Counted from the stretch's first letter, positions 35,627 to 44,729 are shown. The stretch: 64,000 nt of DNA from Euryarchaeota archaeon UBA462 (GCA_002506755.1 DAYD01000016.1:57989-121988), one strand, 5' to 3'. The notes: generated from the letters alone by a model not told the origin. Translations and numbers: made by a program.

Positions 35627-36427
35627 TTATTCTTCTTCGATGAACGATCTCTTTTCCTCGTCTTTGGTCTCCCTGTATCTAGCAGCGAAATATATCATAA
35701 GAGGCACTACTAGTGCCATGAAGAAGCAACCTACCAAGGCCGAGAAACTGTATACTGTCTCTTGAATTGGATCGATCTTAAATTGTTCTAATTCGATCAA
35801 TTCGTGCTTGGCATAGTCTCCTGTCACTAACAATCCAGCGCTAGGGACAACCTCGCCATCTTGGCTTATTGAAATCTTCCAGGTTATCGTCCTTTTGGCA
35901 TCTGAGACCATCTTTTGTGCTATTTCTGTGGCTTCCTCAATACTCGAGCTCTCGAGGTACCCCTTACCCTTAATTGGCAACTCTAGTGAAACTCTGCCCC
36001 TTAGAGTTCCATTTCCACTTTCTAGGACCATTGAATGGGTCCTACTATAATCGCAAGTCTCGATCAGACTAGAGTAATCCGACTCTGGCTCATTGCAAAT
36101 GTAATTCGAATCTTCCAATCCAAGGCTGGGGGAATGTGACCAGTTGGTTCCTTCCGCCTCTACGGTTAACACGGAATCCACTGGGGCTCCATCAACTGAA
36201 AAGTTCACCCATGTTATGGCATAGTTGGTTGAAAAATACCATTCGGATTGTCCCTCCTCTTCTATTGTTAATTCCATCTGTTGATTCTCATTTGTCGTAG
36301 TGTATTCGTAGTACTCCGAGTCTACAGTATTGGAGTAGACAGCGAAGGCTAGTAGGACTATCAGCGTTAGACCGGTACCGATCATGGTTCTGAGCATGTT
36401 CGGGTTCTTTGATAGAGACCTTTTCAC
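35627..36427 (-). CDS. Membrane-anchored protein with extracytoplasmic domain, unknown function
   Basis: Unrecognised 266-residue protein. One N-terminal helix (MIGTGLTLIVLLAFAVYS) follows a short basic start and one C-terminal helix (SALVGCFFMALVVPLMIYFAA) precedes a charged tail. The roughly 170 residues between are acidic with many Ser/Thr/Asn and two cysteines (YICNEP, ETCDYS) that could form a disulfide outside the membrane. The hairpin topology puts the middle domain outside the cell. It converges on the micropeptide gene and diverges from the ribosomal operon. Confidence 0.6.
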   Translation of the reverse strand: MKRSLSKNPNMLRTMIGTGLTLIVLLAFAVYSNTVDSEYYEYTTTNENQQMELTIEEEGQSEWYFSTNYAITWVNFSVDGAPVDSVLTVEAEGTNWSHSPSLGLEDSNYICNEPESDYSSLIETCDYSRTHSMVLESGNGTLRGRVSLELPIKGKGYLESSSIEEATEIAQKMVSDAKRTITWKISISQDGEVVPSAGLLVTGDYAKHELIELEQFKIDPIQETVYSFSALVGCFFMALVVPLMIYFAARYRETKDEEKRSFIEEE

Positions 36428-36512
36428 ATGCCTACCAATAGGAGCGTATTTTTCAATGCTTGTCGTATACCGTAATTAAGACCAGCTAGTTTCAAAACCG
36501 TGTCATCACGGT

Positions 36513-36520
36513 TAAATACG
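36513..36520 (+). promoter_or_regulatory. TATA-like box of the ribosomal protein operon
   Basis: TTAAATAC about 35-40 bases before the rps19e ATG, followed by a G+C-rich leader and a GGTGAG ribosome site seven bases before the start. Confidence 0.45.
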
Positions 36521-36553
36521 GACTTTGAGACGGGCGGCCCGCACGGTGAGTAA

Positions 36554-37024
36554 ATGACAACGTACTATGACGTCCCCGCCGACCTCTTAATAGCTGGTCT
36601 CGCCGATAGATTACGGTCTGAAGAATCGATTAAACCACCAGAGTGGGCTTCCCACGTAAAGACTGGAACACACAGAGAAAGGCCTCCGGTCCAAGAAAAC
36701 TGGTGGCATACTAGGTCTGCTTCAGTACTACGAAAGGTAGCAATGAAAGGACCCATTGGTACAAACAGAATTTCGCAAGAGTTTGGAGGAGCCAAAGATA
36801 GGGGCGTAAAAAAGAACAAGGCAGTAGCCGGATCTAGGAACATATCTAGGAAAATTCTACAACAACTTTCTGAATCGGGGCTTCTGGAAGATGCAATGAA
36901 CCCAGCAGGTACTGTAAATAGAGGAAAAGTTGTCAGCGCAAAGGGTCAAAGCTTGCTTGATGAAATCGCGCATTCTGTAAGAGATATCGCTGAAAAACGA
37001 TACCCGGGACTGGAGGGGTACTAG
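36554..37024 (+). CDS. rps19e: Ribosomal protein S19e
   Basis: Archaeal/eukaryotic small-subunit protein needed for late 18S/16S maturation. The 156 residues begin with [17 protein letters not shown] and contain [48 protein letters not shown] and a basic [17 protein letters not shown] segment, all canonical. It is the first gene of a four-gene ribosomal protein run with tight spacing: rpl39e begins 1 bp after its stop. Confidence 0.95.
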   Translation: MTTYYDVPADLLIAGLADRLRSEESIKPPEWASHVKTGTHRERPPVQENWWHTRSASVLRKVAMKGPIGTNRISQEFGGAKDRGVKKNKAVAGSRNISRKILQQLSESGLLEDAMNPAGTVNRGKVVSAKGQSLLDEIAHSVRDIAEKRYPGLEGY

Positions 37025-37025
37025 A

Positions 37026-37181
37026 ATGGCGAGAAACAAGCCCTTTGCTAAAAAAAAGAGGCTCAATAAGGTGACTAAGCAAAATAAAAGGGTACCGGTT
37101 TGGGTTGTAATGAGGACTAACAGAAAGACCAATTCACACCCAAAGAGGCATATGTGGAGACGCTCAAAACTTCAGAGGTGA
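37026..37181 (+). CDS. rpl39e: Ribosomal protein L39e
   Basis: Tiny basic large-subunit protein, 51 residues, lying at the polypeptide exit tunnel. The product runs [15 protein letters not shown] at its start and ends with [14 protein letters not shown], with the conserved [11 protein letters not shown] in the middle. It is too short for a 60-residue ORF cutoff but is unmistakable. It starts one base after rps19e stops and rpl31e follows 4 bp later. Confidence 0.96.
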   Translation: MARNKPFAKKKRLNKVTKQNKRVPVWVVMRTNRKTNSHPKRHMWRRSKLQR

Positions 37182-37185
37182 AAGA

Positions 37186-37449
37186 ATGGCAGAAGTAAAG
37201 GAGCTCACAATACCCCTTAGGGCGGCTTGGAAAGTACCACGTACGCACAGAGCCAAGAGAGCTATGGCGGAGGTAAAGAGCCATGTTGCCCAACACATGA
37301 AAAAAACGGAGGAAGAGGAAATTTGGATTGATGAGTCCATCAACCATGTGATATGGAAACGGGGAATGCAGAATCCTCCGAGGAAAATTAAGGTCGTATG
37401 CACAAGAGAGGAAGGTTTTCCCTTGGAAGTCAAGCTTTTGGAGGAGTAA
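37186..37449 (+). CDS. rpl31e: Ribosomal protein L31e
   Basis: Large-subunit protein near the tunnel exit, 87 residues. [20 protein letters not shown], then [34 protein letters not shown] are the conserved blocks. In many archaea L39e-L31e is followed by initiation factor 6; here the next gene, 2 bp on, is rps17e instead. Confidence 0.95.
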   Translation: MAEVKELTIPLRAAWKVPRTHRAKRAMAEVKSHVAQHMKKTEEEEIWIDESINHVIWKRGMQNPPRKIKVVCTREEGFPLEVKLLEE

Positions 37450-37451
37450 TT

Positions 37452-37643
37452 ATGGGAAATATCAGGCCTTCGTTCATCAAGTCAAGGGCGCTAAGGTTGG
37501 TGGAAACATATCCCGATCAATTTACAGATGACTTCGAGAAGAATAAGCATCTAGTCTCAGAGTTTTCAGATGTGGATAATAAAAGAATGAGGAATTGGAT
37601 TGCTGGATATATAACGCGGTATAAACAACGCAGAGTAGATTAG
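37452..37643 (+). CDS. rps17e: Ribosomal protein S17e
   Basis: Small-subunit protein of 63 residues from ATG 37452; an open frame starting at 37398 inside rpl31e is ignored. [34 protein letters not shown] and [13 protein letters not shown] are the archaeal S17e pattern. It is the last gene of the ribosomal run and is followed 36 bp later by trmJ. Confidence 0.95.
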   Translation: MGNIRPSFIKSRALRLVETYPDQFTDDFEKNKHLVSEFSDVDNKRMRNWIAGYITRYKQRRVD

Positions 37644-37679
37644 CGCATAACTCATCACTGTAGACTAGTTCGAAGGGTC

Positions 37680-38435
37680 ATGGGTGATAGGAGGGAAGGT
37701 GTGCTCCCTTCCTTCTCGAATAATATCTGTATTGTTTTGGTTAATCCAGAACATGATGGGAACATCGGTGCCGTTGCACGATCGATGCTAAACTTCGGGA
37801 TAAAGGATCTGAGGGTTGTCGGTAGGTCCGGAGAATGGTCTGATGAGACTAGGAAGAGGGCAAAGAACGCGCAAGAAGTTCTTGATTGCTCTAAAAAGGT
37901 CGACAGTATTGGAGAGGCGTTTTCCGATTGTTCCCTAGTTGTTGGCACATCTGGAAAAAGAGAAGATGGGGATAGAACATCGATGAGGCACTTCCTTTTG
38001 CCAGAAGAGCTACCTGAGAGGCTATCTGGAGTTGACGGAAAGGTTGCGATGGTGTTCGGTCCAGAGGGAAAGGGACTGCTAAATGACGAACTAAGATTGT
38101 GCGATATCCTTGTCACTATTCCAACATGGGAGGGCTACCCAATACTAAACCTCAGTCATGCAGTCGCAATACTTTGTTTCTCGTGGTATACAAACTCCAA
38201 TTCTGACATCCCACCAGGGACTGGTGGAAGGCTCTTAAATTCTAAATTAAGAGATCAACTTAGATCGGAAGTTTCTAGATTTGCACGGCTAATGCCCACA
38301 AAGGAACACAAAAGACAGGGCATTCAGGAAACCCTCCTGAGAGTGATATTTCGAGGCCTGCCTAAAGAAGATGAGGTTCATAGATTAATTGGGGCAATAT
38401 CAAGCGCTTCCGATTCGTTTGAGAAAAAAATGTAA
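37680..38435 (+). CDS. trmJ: tRNA 2'-O-methyltransferase, TrmJ/SPOUT family
   Basis: SPOUT-fold methyltransferase of 251 residues. The three SPOUT motifs are clear: VNPEHDGNIGAVARSMLNFG, VAMVFGPEGKGLLNDEL and TIPTWEGYPILNLSHAVAILCF. TrmJ methylates ribose at tRNA position 32 using S-adenosylmethionine. The C-terminal extension of about 80 residues (RLMPTKEHKRQGIQETLLRVIFRGLPKEDEVHRLIG) is the TrmJ type. It lies right after the ribosomal operon, in keeping with a translation role. Confidence 0.9.
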   Translation: MGDRREGVLPSFSNNICIVLVNPEHDGNIGAVARSMLNFGIKDLRVVGRSGEWSDETRKRAKNAQEVLDCSKKVDSIGEAFSDCSLVVGTSGKREDGDRTSMRHFLLPEELPERLSGVDGKVAMVFGPEGKGLLNDELRLCDILVTIPTWEGYPILNLSHAVAILCFSWYTNSNSDIPPGTGGRLLNSKLRDQLRSEVSRFARLMPTKEHKRQGIQETLLRVIFRGLPKEDEVHRLIGAISSASDSFEKKM

Positions 38436-38436
38436 T

Positions 38437-38649
38437 TTATGGGGAGAGGCTCGAATTATCAGACAAGTATCCGATAAGTAGTAATCCTCCAAATCCCCCA
38501 ATAATCAGACAAATGGATGGAAATATAGTTCTCACTAGAGGCCCAAATTGTTCTACTATTCTAACACCTAATATCAGTCCAAAAAGCCCGGAGAGTATGG
38601 GTATGATGTGATACGGCCATGGTAGATTTTCTGCGAATTTCTTATCCAT
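38437..38649 (-). CDS. Small two-TM membrane protein
   Basis: A 70-residue product with two hydrophobic helices (IIPILSGLFGLILGVRIV and IFPSICLIIGGFGGLLLIGYL). The N-terminus MDKKFAENLPWPYH is soluble. Not a recognised family. It is transcribed with the polytopic protein upstream (20 bp spacer) and converges with trmJ. Confidence 0.5.
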   Translation of the reverse strand: MDKKFAENLPWPYHIIPILSGLFGLILGVRIVEQFGPLVRTIFPSICLIIGGFGGLLLIGYLSDNSSLSP

Positions 38650-38669
38650 AAGTTGCTAATCCCCCTATG

Positions 38670-39557
38670 TCAATTTTGAATTGTGTCGTTGTATCGTCCA
38701 AAATCCAGATTGAATTTACTGGAAGCTCTAATGATAGCGACTCCTAGCACCCCGCTTAGGCTGAAGAGTATCATGGAAGAGAGACCAGTGGAAGATATAG
38801 CAACTCTAATTATAACAGTGGAGAGTACGAAACCTGTATTTCTCGCGAGATTGGCAAAATCAGTGTAAAACCAATACGATATTAGCAGTATCAGAATATC
38901 AGCGAGTATGAGAAACGTGAAGAATTCCAAAAAGAAGATTCCGCGGTCCACCCCTCCGCCGCCATCATTGGCATCGTTTAGCCAATTAACAAATGAGAAT
39001 GCTGCGATAAATAAGAAGACTGGGACCATTGCAGTTGCGATGATCTTCTTGTAGGAGATGAAAGAAGAAACTTGATCTGAAGGAACATTCTCATGTTGGA
39101 TTTCAAGTGATATTCTGTGATAGTAAGTAGATGTATAGAACAGGACAACGAATGCTGCACACTCTACAAGTAGGATCCCCAAGTCTTCTCCTATTGACCA
39201 ATCACTTGTAATTTCAATTTCTGACAGTCTCTTCAGTACCTCTCTAACTACCAGTAAAGTGGCAATTTCAAACTGTTTCCCAACGGATGATGAAAACGAA
39301 TCCGGTATTGTTCTTATTAGCTGATATACTTCGTAGGCCAAAAGGATTGAAAATGGAGTATACAGGGTTGAAAGTGGAGATTTAACTAATTCTGATGAGT
39401 CTCCTGATATCGCGATATGTCCTAAGTCGTGTAGTAACCATACCACAATATGGGCAATAAAGCCAAAAATTGCCGAAAGTATTGCAACCTTCCTAACTAA
39501 ATTAGCTGTCTCATCGCCTAAGGCCATCTGATGGCATCTATTGATTAGGGGTTCCAT
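38670..39557 (-). CDS. Polytopic membrane protein of unknown function
   Basis: A 295-residue protein with about six to seven hydrophobic segments, for example VAILSAIFGFIAHIVVWLLHDLG, LLVECAAFVVLFYTST, IIATAMVPVFLFIAAFSFV and ILADILILLISYWFY. A WLLHDLGH motif in the first helix has two histidines near the membrane face. The last helix is followed by a short polar tail. I do not recognise a family. It diverges from the photolyase fusion gene with 160 bp between starts. Confidence 0.6.
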   Translation of the reverse strand: MEPLINRCHQMALGDETANLVRKVAILSAIFGFIAHIVVWLLHDLGHIAISGDSSELVKSPLSTLYTPFSILLAYEVYQLIRTIPDSFSSSVGKQFEIATLLVVREVLKRLSEIEITSDWSIGEDLGILLVECAAFVVLFYTSTYYHRISLEIQHENVPSDQVSSFISYKKIIATAMVPVFLFIAAFSFVNWLNDANDGGGGVDRGIFFLEFFTFLILADILILLISYWFYTDFANLARNTGFVLSTVIIRVAISSTGLSSMILFSLSGVLGVAIIRASSKFNLDFGRYNDTIQN

Positions 39558-39717
39558 GTATTTGTGCCAAAAAATTTCATTTTTAGTGGGTTGTACGAGA
39601 TTTTAAGTCAATATCTACTAGATTCTATCCATATTTTGCCACCAATTTATTCCAATTCAACAAACGTCACATCTAGAATAACGACATTTGAAATGGTCCG
39701 TGCACCTAAAATAAAAT

Positions 39718-42033
39718 GTGCTCGAAGAGTTGGGCTTACCTGAACACCTGAAAGAAAGGTGCATAGTTCGTTCAAATAATGTCCGTGAACACCCTTCATT
39801 CGTATTGCATTGGATGAGAACGGCGATCAGATTAGATGAATGCCCGACATTCGACACTGCGGTTCATATTGCTTCAACAAAAGACGTTCCCCTGCTGATA
39901 TACCATGGAATCGATGAAAGATACCCCCAAGCTTCCTACAGGCATCACAGATTCTTACTCGAGGGTGCTGCGGACGTAGCAGACAGAGCTGAGTCCTTAT
40001 CTGTTGACCACATCGTTCATGTGTCCAGGAAGGGTACTAGGGGCCCATATCTTCTCGATTTAGCTAAAGAATCGGGATTGGTAATTACCGATATGGTTGA
40101 TCTTGACCCATGGATTAGTTGGACAGAGAAATTAATCGGAAATTGTTGTTTAGTGGAGGTAGACTCACATTGTGTTTTACCAAGGCCTATTTTTGGTAAA
40201 ACAATTGACAGGCCATTTAGATTCAGAGAAGCCACAAAAAAACAAATGAGAATACGGGCAAGCCTAAATTGGCCTAGAATGAAGTTGCGGCCCAAAAGAA
40301 TGCCAAACTCATGGAATCCACCATTTAGTCCAGTCGACGTTCGACTTGAGCTAGCAAAGGATGGAGGTGCAGAACTTATGTCCGGTTGCGATATTGACCC
40401 CACCGTGGTACCTGTTAATGAGCTAAAAGGTGGTACTTCATCGGCGACAGAACGTTGGTTAAATTGGTGTAAAACGGGACTTCGGCGCTACCATTTGAAC
40501 AGGAATAATGCTGCCTTGAGTGATGGAGTTAGCGGAATGTCCCCTTGGATCCACTATGGCATGATATCTGTGACTCAAATTGTAAGAGAAACCTCAGAGA
40601 TAGGGGGCAAAGGAGCAGAGAAGTTTCTCGAGGAGATGCTTGTATTCAGGGAACATGCACAACACCATGCCCATGCGTTAAACCATCCCGAAAAATGGTC
40701 CCATATTCCGGAATGGGCAATTTCATCATGGGCAGATAGAACCGGACCAATATCCGAGTTATCACCGATGCAGTTAGAGAGAAGTTCTACCGGGGATGTT
40801 CTTTGGGATTCTGCACAAACCGGTTTACTCAGACACGGAACAATGCACAATAATGTCAGAATGACTTGGGGAAAGGCCTTTGCAAATTGGATAAAGGACC
40901 CTGAAGAAGCAATGAAAATTGCGTTAGATCAAAATAACAGATTTGCCCTTGACGGTAGAGATCCTAGTTCGATAGCTGGAGTTCAATGGTGCTTCGGACT
41001 TTTCGACAGAGCATTTGGACCTGTAGACCCGGTAATGGGTAAAATTCGAAAAAGGCCTACTCTGTCACACCTGAACCGTCTAGACATTACAAAATACGTC
41101 GATATAACAAATAGACCGAGCGGAGGTATGACTTTGGATGTAGGAATTATTGGAGGCGGGTTGTCGGGAATGTTTGCTGCTAGGCTACTCACTGATCTAG
41201 GCCATAAGGTAACAATTTGGGACAAGGGTGCTAGGATCGGAGGCAGGCTAACGGGTTGGAATACAGAAAGTGGCGACATCTTTCATTTAGGATCAAGATC
41301 TTTGGACTCCATCCCGAGATGGATGATTAGATTTGCAGAAGAATGGTCAAGACTTGGTTATGTTAAGCTTAAGGGGTCAACTCTAGTACCCCTGAAGCCT
41401 ATTCCAGAACTCCTCAATCATCTGTCCCAAGGGTCAGAAGTCCATCTCAGACACAAGATAATAGACATAGATATCGTCGAAAATGGAGTCAGGTTAACTA
41501 AGGATTTTGATGGTCATGTGGATGTATCAACCCATGACAAAGTGATAGTAGCCGTTCCTGTAGAACAGGCCATGGAGATAGCCAGTTGGTTGGGCCTGGA
41601 AATTATGGGACAAAGTTATTCCAAAATTGTCTCTTGGGGCCCCACTGAAAATAAACCACAAATGGTACCTGAAGGGTATGATCTTATGCAAATAGACAAC
41701 ACAACATCACTTGTTGAGCTTTCTTCAGATATCAGCGACAAATTGATTGATAATAGTTTAGAGGATATTACCAAAATAATCTCAGAAAGTATGGGTTTAT
41801 CAACCGATGGATGGAAGTCTCATAAATGGAGATACAGCAAACCTTTCTCAGGCCCTAAATCAGTCGTATCAAAGGATTGTGTCTCATTTATTGGGGATGC
41901 TTTTGGTTTGGAAATTGGAACATCCGGTGCCGCTTTAGATTCCGCGGCAAGAGCCGTATCTAATTTGCATCTGACTAAATTTACATCGGACTTTAGGAGG
42001 AGTCGGATTCAGGCATCTATATTTGACTGGTAG
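39718..42033 (+). CDS. Fusion: class II-like photolyase/cryptochrome plus renalase-like FAD amine oxidase
   Basis: A 771-residue two-part protein from GTG 39718. Residues 1 to about 460 are a photolyase/cryptochrome most like class II enzymes: FVLHWMRTAIRLDECPTF (class II N-terminus), SGMSPWIHYGMIS, MHNNVRMTWGKAFANWIKDP and FALDGRDPSSIAGVQW (FAD-pocket region). From M471 a second flavoprotein begins: LDVGIIGGGLSGMFAARLLTDLGH, WDKGARIGGRL and the C-terminal FIGDAFGLEIGTSGAALDSA, the pattern of NAD(P)/FAD amine oxidases of the renalase type. The frame is continuous and codon use shows no break. The photolyase part is diverged (REHAQHHAHAL where class II has RREL-DNF), so repair activity is uncertain. 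Confidence 0.85.
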   Translation: MLEELGLPEHLKERCIVRSNNVREHPSFVLHWMRTAIRLDECPTFDTAVHIASTKDVPLLIYHGIDERYPQASYRHHRFLLEGAADVADRAESLSVDHIVHVSRKGTRGPYLLDLAKESGLVITDMVDLDPWISWTEKLIGNCCLVEVDSHCVLPRPIFGKTIDRPFRFREATKKQMRIRASLNWPRMKLRPKRMPNSWNPPFSPVDVRLELAKDGGAELMSGCDIDPTVVPVNELKGGTSSATERWLNWCKTGLRRYHLNRNNAALSDGVSGMSPWIHYGMISVTQIVRETSEIGGKGAEKFLEEMLVFREHAQHHAHALNHPEKWSHIPEWAISSWADRTGPISELSPMQLERSSTGDVLWDSAQTGLLRHGTMHNNVRMTWGKAFANWIKDPEEAMKIALDQNNRFALDGRDPSSIAGVQWCFGLFDRAFGPVDPVMGKIRKRPTLSHLNRLDITKYVDITNRPSGGMTLDVGIIGGGLSGMFAARLLTDLGHKVTIWDKGARIGGRLTGWNTESGDIFHLGSRSLDSIPRWMIRFAEEWSRLGYVKLKGSTLVPLKPIPELLNHLSQGSEVHLRHKIIDIDIVENGVRLTKDFDGHVDVSTHDKVIVAVPVEQAMEIASWLGLEIMGQSYSKIVSWGPTENKPQMVPEGYDLMQIDNTTSLVELSSDISDKLIDNSLEDITKIISESMGLSTDGWKSHKWRYSKPFSGPKSVVSKDCVSFIGDAFGLEIGTSGAALDSAARAVSNLHLTKFTSDFRRSRIQASIFDW

Positions 42034-42070
42034 AACAACAATTTATCCCTAGTGGGAACTTCAAGTAAAC

Positions 42071-42667
42071 ATGCAGAAAACAATGATCGTCTTGCTCGTG
42101 TTGGTCGTTCTTCCAGGTTGCACGTCTCCTGTCGTAGAAGACGTAGATATTATCCAAGGGGCAAATGATGAGGAATTGGAGGGCGTTAATGTGGTTGCTA
42201 AAACTCTAGGTAGAGAGATAGACATAACTTCAGACTATAATTTGCTTGATCAAGCAGGCAACAACAGTACTCTCATACTTTGGGCGGCGGCTGGGTGTAA
42301 TGGCTGCCATCAATGGACAGAAATGATTCGGCAATGCATGCAAAATGGTACAATACAAGAAGATTCGAATGTTGTCACGATTCACAGATATCCAAGTTTT
42401 GAGCAGTTTCAATATGTATACAACACCTACGGGAATAACTCATCAGATCATTACAGCCCTTGGCCAGTACTAGTACCCACAGAGTCAGACACTGCATGGT
42501 ACGCTGTTAGTGGAGAGCAAAGCTCGATTCCTCTATCAGAAGCTTTCAACAACCCTGTCACACCGACGCTTCAAGTAATAGATTCCAAAGGTATTATTAT
42601 TTGGCAAAGCAAAACCTACTATCCAGATTACTCAATCATTGAAGAAGCTCTGGGGGCATTGGAATAG
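42071..42667 (+). CDS. Thioredoxin-fold lipoprotein
   Basis: Exported, lipid-anchored thioredoxin-like protein of 198 residues. The signal ends in a lipobox, LVVLPGC, with Cys at about residue 17. The thioredoxin active-site region is LILWAAAGCNGCHQW (CNGC). VTPTLQVIDSKGIIIWQ contains the cis-proline segment. It is probably a thiol-disulfide exchange protein facing outwards. The CNGCH string also fits a heme-c motif, but its place after a beta strand and before a helix argues for thioredoxin. It follows the photolyase fusion by 37 bp. Confidence 0.8.
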   Translation: MQKTMIVLLVLVVLPGCTSPVVEDVDIIQGANDEELEGVNVVAKTLGREIDITSDYNLLDQAGNNSTLILWAAAGCNGCHQWTEMIRQCMQNGTIQEDSNVVTIHRYPSFEQFQYVYNTYGNNSSDHYSPWPVLVPTESDTAWYAVSGEQSSIPLSEAFNNPVTPTLQVIDSKGIIIWQSKTYYPDYSIIEEALGALE

Positions 42668-42798
42668 AAAATAATATCCAATCCCAAGAGGGGGTAGATC
42701 TGTTAGTATTCAGATTGGAAAAAAATGAATACATCTTTGAACAGTGGAGCATTGATGGGAATTTAACCTGATATTTGTAATCGAAATGGGGAATTGGT

Positions 42799-43074
42799 GT
42801 GGGTTATGGCGACATTCTACTATCCCCGCTCCTAGACCACAATGGCAGGGACACTCCAAGTGAGGCCTCTAGGATACTATTGATCGCCACTTTGGTTTCT
42901 GTTTCAATATGGGCATGGCCAATGGCCAATGGAATGCCTTTCATCTGGCTTCTAGTGGTATTGTTCGTCTCAACACCCATACTCTCCTTTGGTTGGTGGG
43001 CCCTCTCATTACTGGGTCGTAGTAGAAAATCAAGAGAGCTTACTCCTTCTGTTGGTAAATCCAAGGAAATATGA
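42799..43074 (+). CDS. Small membrane protein
   Basis: A 91-residue product from GTG 42799. Two adjacent hydrophobic segments (IATLVSVSIWAWPMA; FIWLLVVLFVSTPILSFGWWALSLL) and a basic Ser-rich tail. No recognisable family. It follows the lipoprotein gene on the same strand after a 131-bp spacer, which holds no convincing gene. Confidence 0.45.
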   Translation: MGYGDILLSPLLDHNGRDTPSEASRILLIATLVSVSIWAWPMANGMPFIWLLVVLFVSTPILSFGWWALSLLGRSRKSRELTPSVGKSKEI

Positions 43075-43138
43075 AATCAGTTGATCTTGAATCTAGAAAT
43101 TGGATAATTTAGATCTTCAGTACGACTTCAATATCAAT

Positions 43139-43792
43139 TTACTCCTTAGTGCCCAATATAATAAGAGTGCCAGCCCAATTTACCTTTCTTCCAGTTTGAT
43201 GGTATTCTAGATTGGTGAATCCTGCTTTTTTGAATTCAAGTAGCCAATCTTGAATACTCTTAGTGGACATTTTCAAGTTCATTGAATCCGGCCATGAAAG
43301 GCTTGTTTCATTCTCAAGATAATGATCCATGCCGATAGCAATAGTTCCACCATCTAATAGCCAGTCATCATGAGTCGACTTAATGAACTCAAAGGGATCC
43401 TCCAGATAATAAATAAATTCCATACTTAGCACTAGGTCTACCTTTTCCAGAGGAGCCCAATCTGGTAATTTACCAACCTGATAGTTTCCTCCTGAGTCAA
43501 TTTTCTTTGCTTTATCAATCATAGCTGCGGAGCCATCCACCCCCATACTTAACGAGCAATCTGTCAACTTGGAAATTTTCCTCACGGCCCATCCATTTCC
43601 ACAACCAACATCTATTGATTTGAATTGATTTCTAAGCCTTGGCAAGGCCTTTGAAATCAGTACTTCTACACTTGGCGCATGGCCATTTTCCATACCCTCA
43701 TCACGCCCTTCCATCGCCCATCGGCTAAATACCTCGATAGCTGAATTATGCATTGTTCTGATATAATCATGAGGGTATATCATACTTGACAA
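43139..43792 (-). CDS. S-adenosylmethionine-dependent methyltransferase
   Basis: Class I (Rossmann) methyltransferase of 217 residues. Motif I is FKSIDVGCGNGWAVRKI, motif II acidic end is GVDGSAAMIDKAKKI, and LVLSMEFIYYLEDPFEFI fits motif IV. The N-terminus is helical. Substrate unknown; no partner nearby narrows it. It lies 66 bp after queD on the same strand and may be read through from the preQ0 operon. Confidence 0.78.
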   Translation of the reverse strand: MSSMIYPHDYIRTMHNSAIEVFSRWAMEGRDEGMENGHAPSVEVLISKALPRLRNQFKSIDVGCGNGWAVRKISKLTDCSLSMGVDGSAAMIDKAKKIDSGGNYQVGKLPDWAPLEKVDLVLSMEFIYYLEDPFEFIKSTHDDWLLDGGTIAIGMDHYLENETSLSWPDSMNLKMSTKSIQDWLLEFKKAGFTNLEYHQTGRKVNWAGTLIILGTKE

Positions 43793-43858
43793 ATAACAGT
43801 CTGTCCTGTTAATGAGGTAGAACTGAGGGTTCTAGAGATATTTTACGAAGTGTTCTGG

Positions 43859-44314
43859 TCAATCTGGACGGACCCAACTTGCCCATGATTTGGGGGTCTC
43901 TCTAACGTGAAAGGCTCTAAGAAAAAGGGAGTTTCCGTATGACGACTTGATTAATGGGTCGACTTGATCAAATGCCCATTTGGCAAGATTCTCTGCCGTG
44001 GGTATGAACGGCATTATTACAGTTCGATGCTCATCCCCCATCATAGAAAGGGCTTTTTTCGCCTCATAATCATCTTCAAAAACTAAGAATGCGTGATCAA
44101 CAACATCGTGAATAACGGTATTCAGAATACTTGATACGTCCGAGAAATCCATCAACATACCTTCCTCTGAAACTCCTTTTTTGGCTACCACATCACCCTC
44201 TAACTCCGCCTCCCATCTGTATCTATGGCCATGCATGTGTCTGCATTTGCTATTGTGGTTTGGGACCCTGTGACCGGTGTCGGTCTCCACCCATCTCCTG
44301 ATCCTAGTTGTCAT
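43859..44314 (-). CDS. queD: 6-carboxytetrahydropterin synthase (QueD/PTPS family)
   Basis: Second step of preQ0 biosynthesis, forming 6-carboxy-tetrahydropterin. Zinc ligands H15, H28 and H30 are visible in TDTGHRVPNHNSKCRHMHGHRYRWE, with the catalytic Cys24 between. The C-terminal FLRAFHVRETPKSWASW completes the pocket. The length (151 residues) is family-normal. It is the last of a tightly overlapping operon: its start overlaps msrB by 11 bp. Confidence 0.9.
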   Translation of the reverse strand: MTTRIRRWVETDTGHRVPNHNSKCRHMHGHRYRWEAELEGDVVAKKGVSEEGMLMDFSDVSSILNTVIHDVVDHAFLVFEDDYEAKKALSMMGDEHRTVIMPFIPTAENLAKWAFDQVDPLIKSSYGNSLFLRAFHVRETPKSWASWVRPD

Positions 44315-44729
44315 TATTACACCCCAACTTGAAGTCCATACTCGCGGAATTTATGCAATATCTCTCTCCTCCAAACTCCATTGGCCCGTCGTCAAATACG
44401 TGGCCTAAATGTGCGTCACATGAGCCGCATCTGACCTCCACTCTCAGCATACCGTGCGATTTATCCACAATTCGCTTGATACCAGCCTTTTTGTGTTCAG
44501 AATGAAATGCTGGCCAACCACATCTTGATAAGAATTTCATTTCCGAGGTGAATAGCATATGGCCACAGCAAATACAATGATAGTCGCCTTTCCTTTTTTC
44601 CATATTGTAGATTCCTGTATTAGGTCTCTCGGTCCCTGACTCTCGGGTAACATGATACTGGAGTTTTGTTAGCCTCGTCCTCCATTCTGGGTCTTTTTCT
44701 GGATCGAATTTAGGCATATCTTTACTCAT
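44304..44729 (-). CDS. msrB: Peptide methionine (R)-S-oxide reductase
   Basis: Repairs oxidised methionine (R epimer). From ATG 44729, whose ATGA overlaps the queC stop, it has 141 residues. The structural zinc cysteines (YHCICCGHMLF and VRCGSCDAHLGHVFDDG), RCGWPAF and the catalytic RYCINSASMDF block are all present. It sits inside the preQ0 operon between queC and queD, an unexpected place. No catalytic role in preQ0 synthesis is known for it. Confidence 0.92.
   Translation of the reverse strand: MSKDMPKFDPEKDPEWRTRLTKLQYHVTRESGTERPNTGIYNMEKRKGDYHCICCGHMLFTSEMKFLSRCGWPAFHSEHKKAGIKRIVDKSHGMLRVEVRCGSCDAHLGHVFDDGPMEFGGERYCINSASMDFKLGCNNDN

Noticed and set aside
42071..42667. CNGCH in the lipoprotein as a heme-c site
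   Set aside because: It sits at the thioredoxin active-site position, with the cis-proline region later in the protein, so a thiol-disulfide site is the simpler reading.
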